From assembly GCA_021613535.1 (NCBI GenBank), contig CP075494.1:9982001-10046000 (forward strand): a stretch of 64,000 nt of DNA. The letters run 5' to 3'. Under the pieces are notes generated by a model, which saw only the letters and a list, made by a program, of their open reading frames with translations, was not told the DNA's origin and did no database searches. This DNA comes from Adineta vaga (Eukaryota; Rotifera). Made by a program: the position numbers and the translations under genes. Below, in pieces: positions 62,724 through 64,000 of this stretch (positions are counted from its first letter, which is position 1; each line of letters begins with the position of its first letter).

Positions 62724-63331
62724 TTATTTTTTAACTGATGGAATTCGACTTAATCGTTTTTGAATAATTTGATTTTTAGCATAATCTTTCGCATATTCTC
62801 GTGCAGAATATGTTGCTTGAACTTGATTAACTCGTTTTTGAAGTTGTTGAAAATCATTTTCATATTGAAGTTGTTGATGCTTTCGATGTTGTTTATTTAA
62901 ACTAAATAAATATACATTCTTGATCGAATCGAAAAACATATTAATATATTTACTTAAGTGGAACATAATGATTATGACTGTCAATAAATGCTCCATTTTT
63001 AACAATCTTTGCTAAAAGACGATCATTTTCATTTTTTATTCTTGCTAATTCTTGTTCTTTAATCTAAATTTAATAACACAAAGAAAAGCAATGTTCGTAG
63101 AGCTGATCAAATTGATCTACTTGTTTTTGTCGAGTACGTTGAGAACAATGTGGACGAGCTGTTGGTGCTGTTTGATCTAAACGACTGCGTGCATTTTTGA
63201 TCTAATGAAATTTAGAAATGACAGAACTATCCAAATATAAGATTTACATTTCTTTCATGATCAGCTTGAGTTTTTCTAAAGAGCTTCTCTGCCAAATGTC
63301 TATTTGCACCAGGTAAATTATAACAAAGCAT
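62724..63331 (-). CDS. coiled-coil protein, CFAP97/hemingway-like
   Basis: Four exons, 63248-63331, 63121-63201, 62954-63063 and 62724-62901, give 150 residues in frame. The start is the ATG at 63331 (MLCYNLPGANRHLAEKLFRK). The pattern IKEQELARIKNENDRLLAKI followed by a short loop, NHYVPLNLNKQHRKHQQLQY and ENDFQQLQKRV looks like the KIAA1430/CFAP97 domain found in axonemal proteins. Sequence motifs are short, so the family call is tentative; small size fits the CFAP97D group. Confidence 0.5.
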
Positions 63332-63574
63332 GATTTGAGTTACTTCTATCGAAAAATAGTAAAAAATGAATGAATGTTTCATTTTCTCTATGTTTTCATA
63401 GAGAAGATCTATACATGACAGGTTGTTTTGTGATGAGATTTTGTGTAATTCAAGGTTTGCATTAATAAACATAGAGAATGAAGAGAAAGGAAAGAAACAA
63501 CAACGAATGAGTTCTATTAGGTTTATATGAGGACTAATGAAAATACAACGAAAATATTATCATTGGAAGTGTCT

Positions 63575-64000
63575 TTAAAAATTTGGAGCAAGTAAATCAC
63601 GAATAATTGGATCATTTTTGCATCTAAAATTCAAAATCTATTGATTAAAAATCAAATAAAATAATCAAACTGAATTTTACCCAGTAATGAATTCTTCTTT
63701 ACTTAGTTTCTTATCACCACTAATATCTAATTTTTGTATAATTTCTTTTGCACGTCTTTTTGGATCTCGTTCACCTTTTCGATCTGTTACGCCAGCACGA
63801 TCATACTAAATATTCCTCGTACAAATTCATTGAAAAAAACAAAATTCTATCTTACAATAGCTGATATAACATTAGCTAATTCTTTCTGATCAATATGTCC
63901 ATCTTCTGATTGATCCCACCTAGGAAATAGAAAGTCAATTATGAATAGATTCGTTTCGAATTTTTTTTACATATCAAAAACAAATGAAAGACGTGAACCT
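63575..64000 (-). CDS. neuronal-calcium-sensor-like EF-hand protein, 5' partial
   Basis: Four exons in the window: 63971-64000, 63856-63919, 63681-63805 and 63575-63623. The 5' part is outside. Two EF hands are visible: SFVFDMWDQSEDGHIDQKEL with a 12-residue loop starting at Asp, and IIQKLDISGDKKLSKEEFIT. The C-terminus GCKNDPIIRDLLAPNF corresponds to the EFxxGAKxDPSIVxLL tail of recoverin/NCS/hippocalcin proteins. A myristoylation site cannot be checked because the N-terminus is missing. Confidence 0.75.

Overview
The window looks like nuclear DNA of a small invertebrate animal. It is AT-rich, compact and intron-dense: most introns are only 45-70 bp with GT..AG ends. The proteins are clearly metazoan (TRPA1, MLK, TBK1/IKK-epsilon, SLC24 exchanger, FMRFamide-receptor-like GPCR, DDB1, IVD, FBXO47). 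Compactness, tiny introns and acceptor-like polypyrimidine-AG signals just upstream of several start codons fit a rotifer, perhaps a bdelloid. That assignment is inference. For most multi-exon genes I rebuilt the exon chain by hand; the summed lengths are divisible by three and close to the usual family length, which is the main support for the models.

Layout. 1-1082 (-): phospholipid scramblase, 3' end cut by the window edge. 2653-4430 (+): peptide-type GPCR, with a candidate secreted peptide precursor 85 bp away on the other strand (4515-4826). 6049-11426 (-): importin-4-like protein and RhoGDI. 11856-15494 (-): TBK1/IKK-epsilon-like kinase. 16104-16892 (-): secreted SGNH hydrolase, followed by copy 1 of a three-copy dispersed repeat. 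18017-19012 (+): unknown small gene with a GC-rich insertion in its intron, then repeat copy 2. 19912-20190 (+): small secreted basic peptide. 20505-22591 (-): long low-complexity protein. 24583-27600 (+): K+-dependent Na+/Ca2+ exchanger. 27858-37310 (+): tight DDB1 - NTAN1 - IVD cluster, with a GST-like gene nested in an IVD intron. 37674-39804 (+): secreted chitin-binding/EGF protein with a tail of symmetric micro-exons. 40061-43892 (-): mixed-lineage kinase. 44282-46163 (+): FBXO47-like F-box protein.

46.2-53.9 kb is gene-poor and works as a graveyard for mobile DNA. It holds an inverted repeat copy 3, a hAT remnant with terminal inverted repeats and an imperfect 8-bp target duplication, a 563-bp foldback element with a 3-bp target duplication, a truncated von Willebrand A domain and a 3' fragment of the SGNH hydrolase. 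53906-55558 (+): SPT2-like histone chaperone. 55826-56494 (+): DsbA-fold isomerase, converging within 20 bp on a TRPA1-like channel (56515-60572, -). Then on the minus strand: a methyltransferase, a CD225-domain protein, a CFAP97-like coiled-coil protein, and a neuronal-calcium-sensor-like protein cut by the window end.

Themes: signalling (GPCR, TRPA1, MLK, TBK1, RhoGDI, NCS, NCKX), protein turnover (DDB1 next to NTAN1, FBXO47), and mobile-element activity concentrated near the SGNH locus and the 47-53 kb block. I found no CRISPR, rRNA, convincing tRNA, or complete autonomous transposon.
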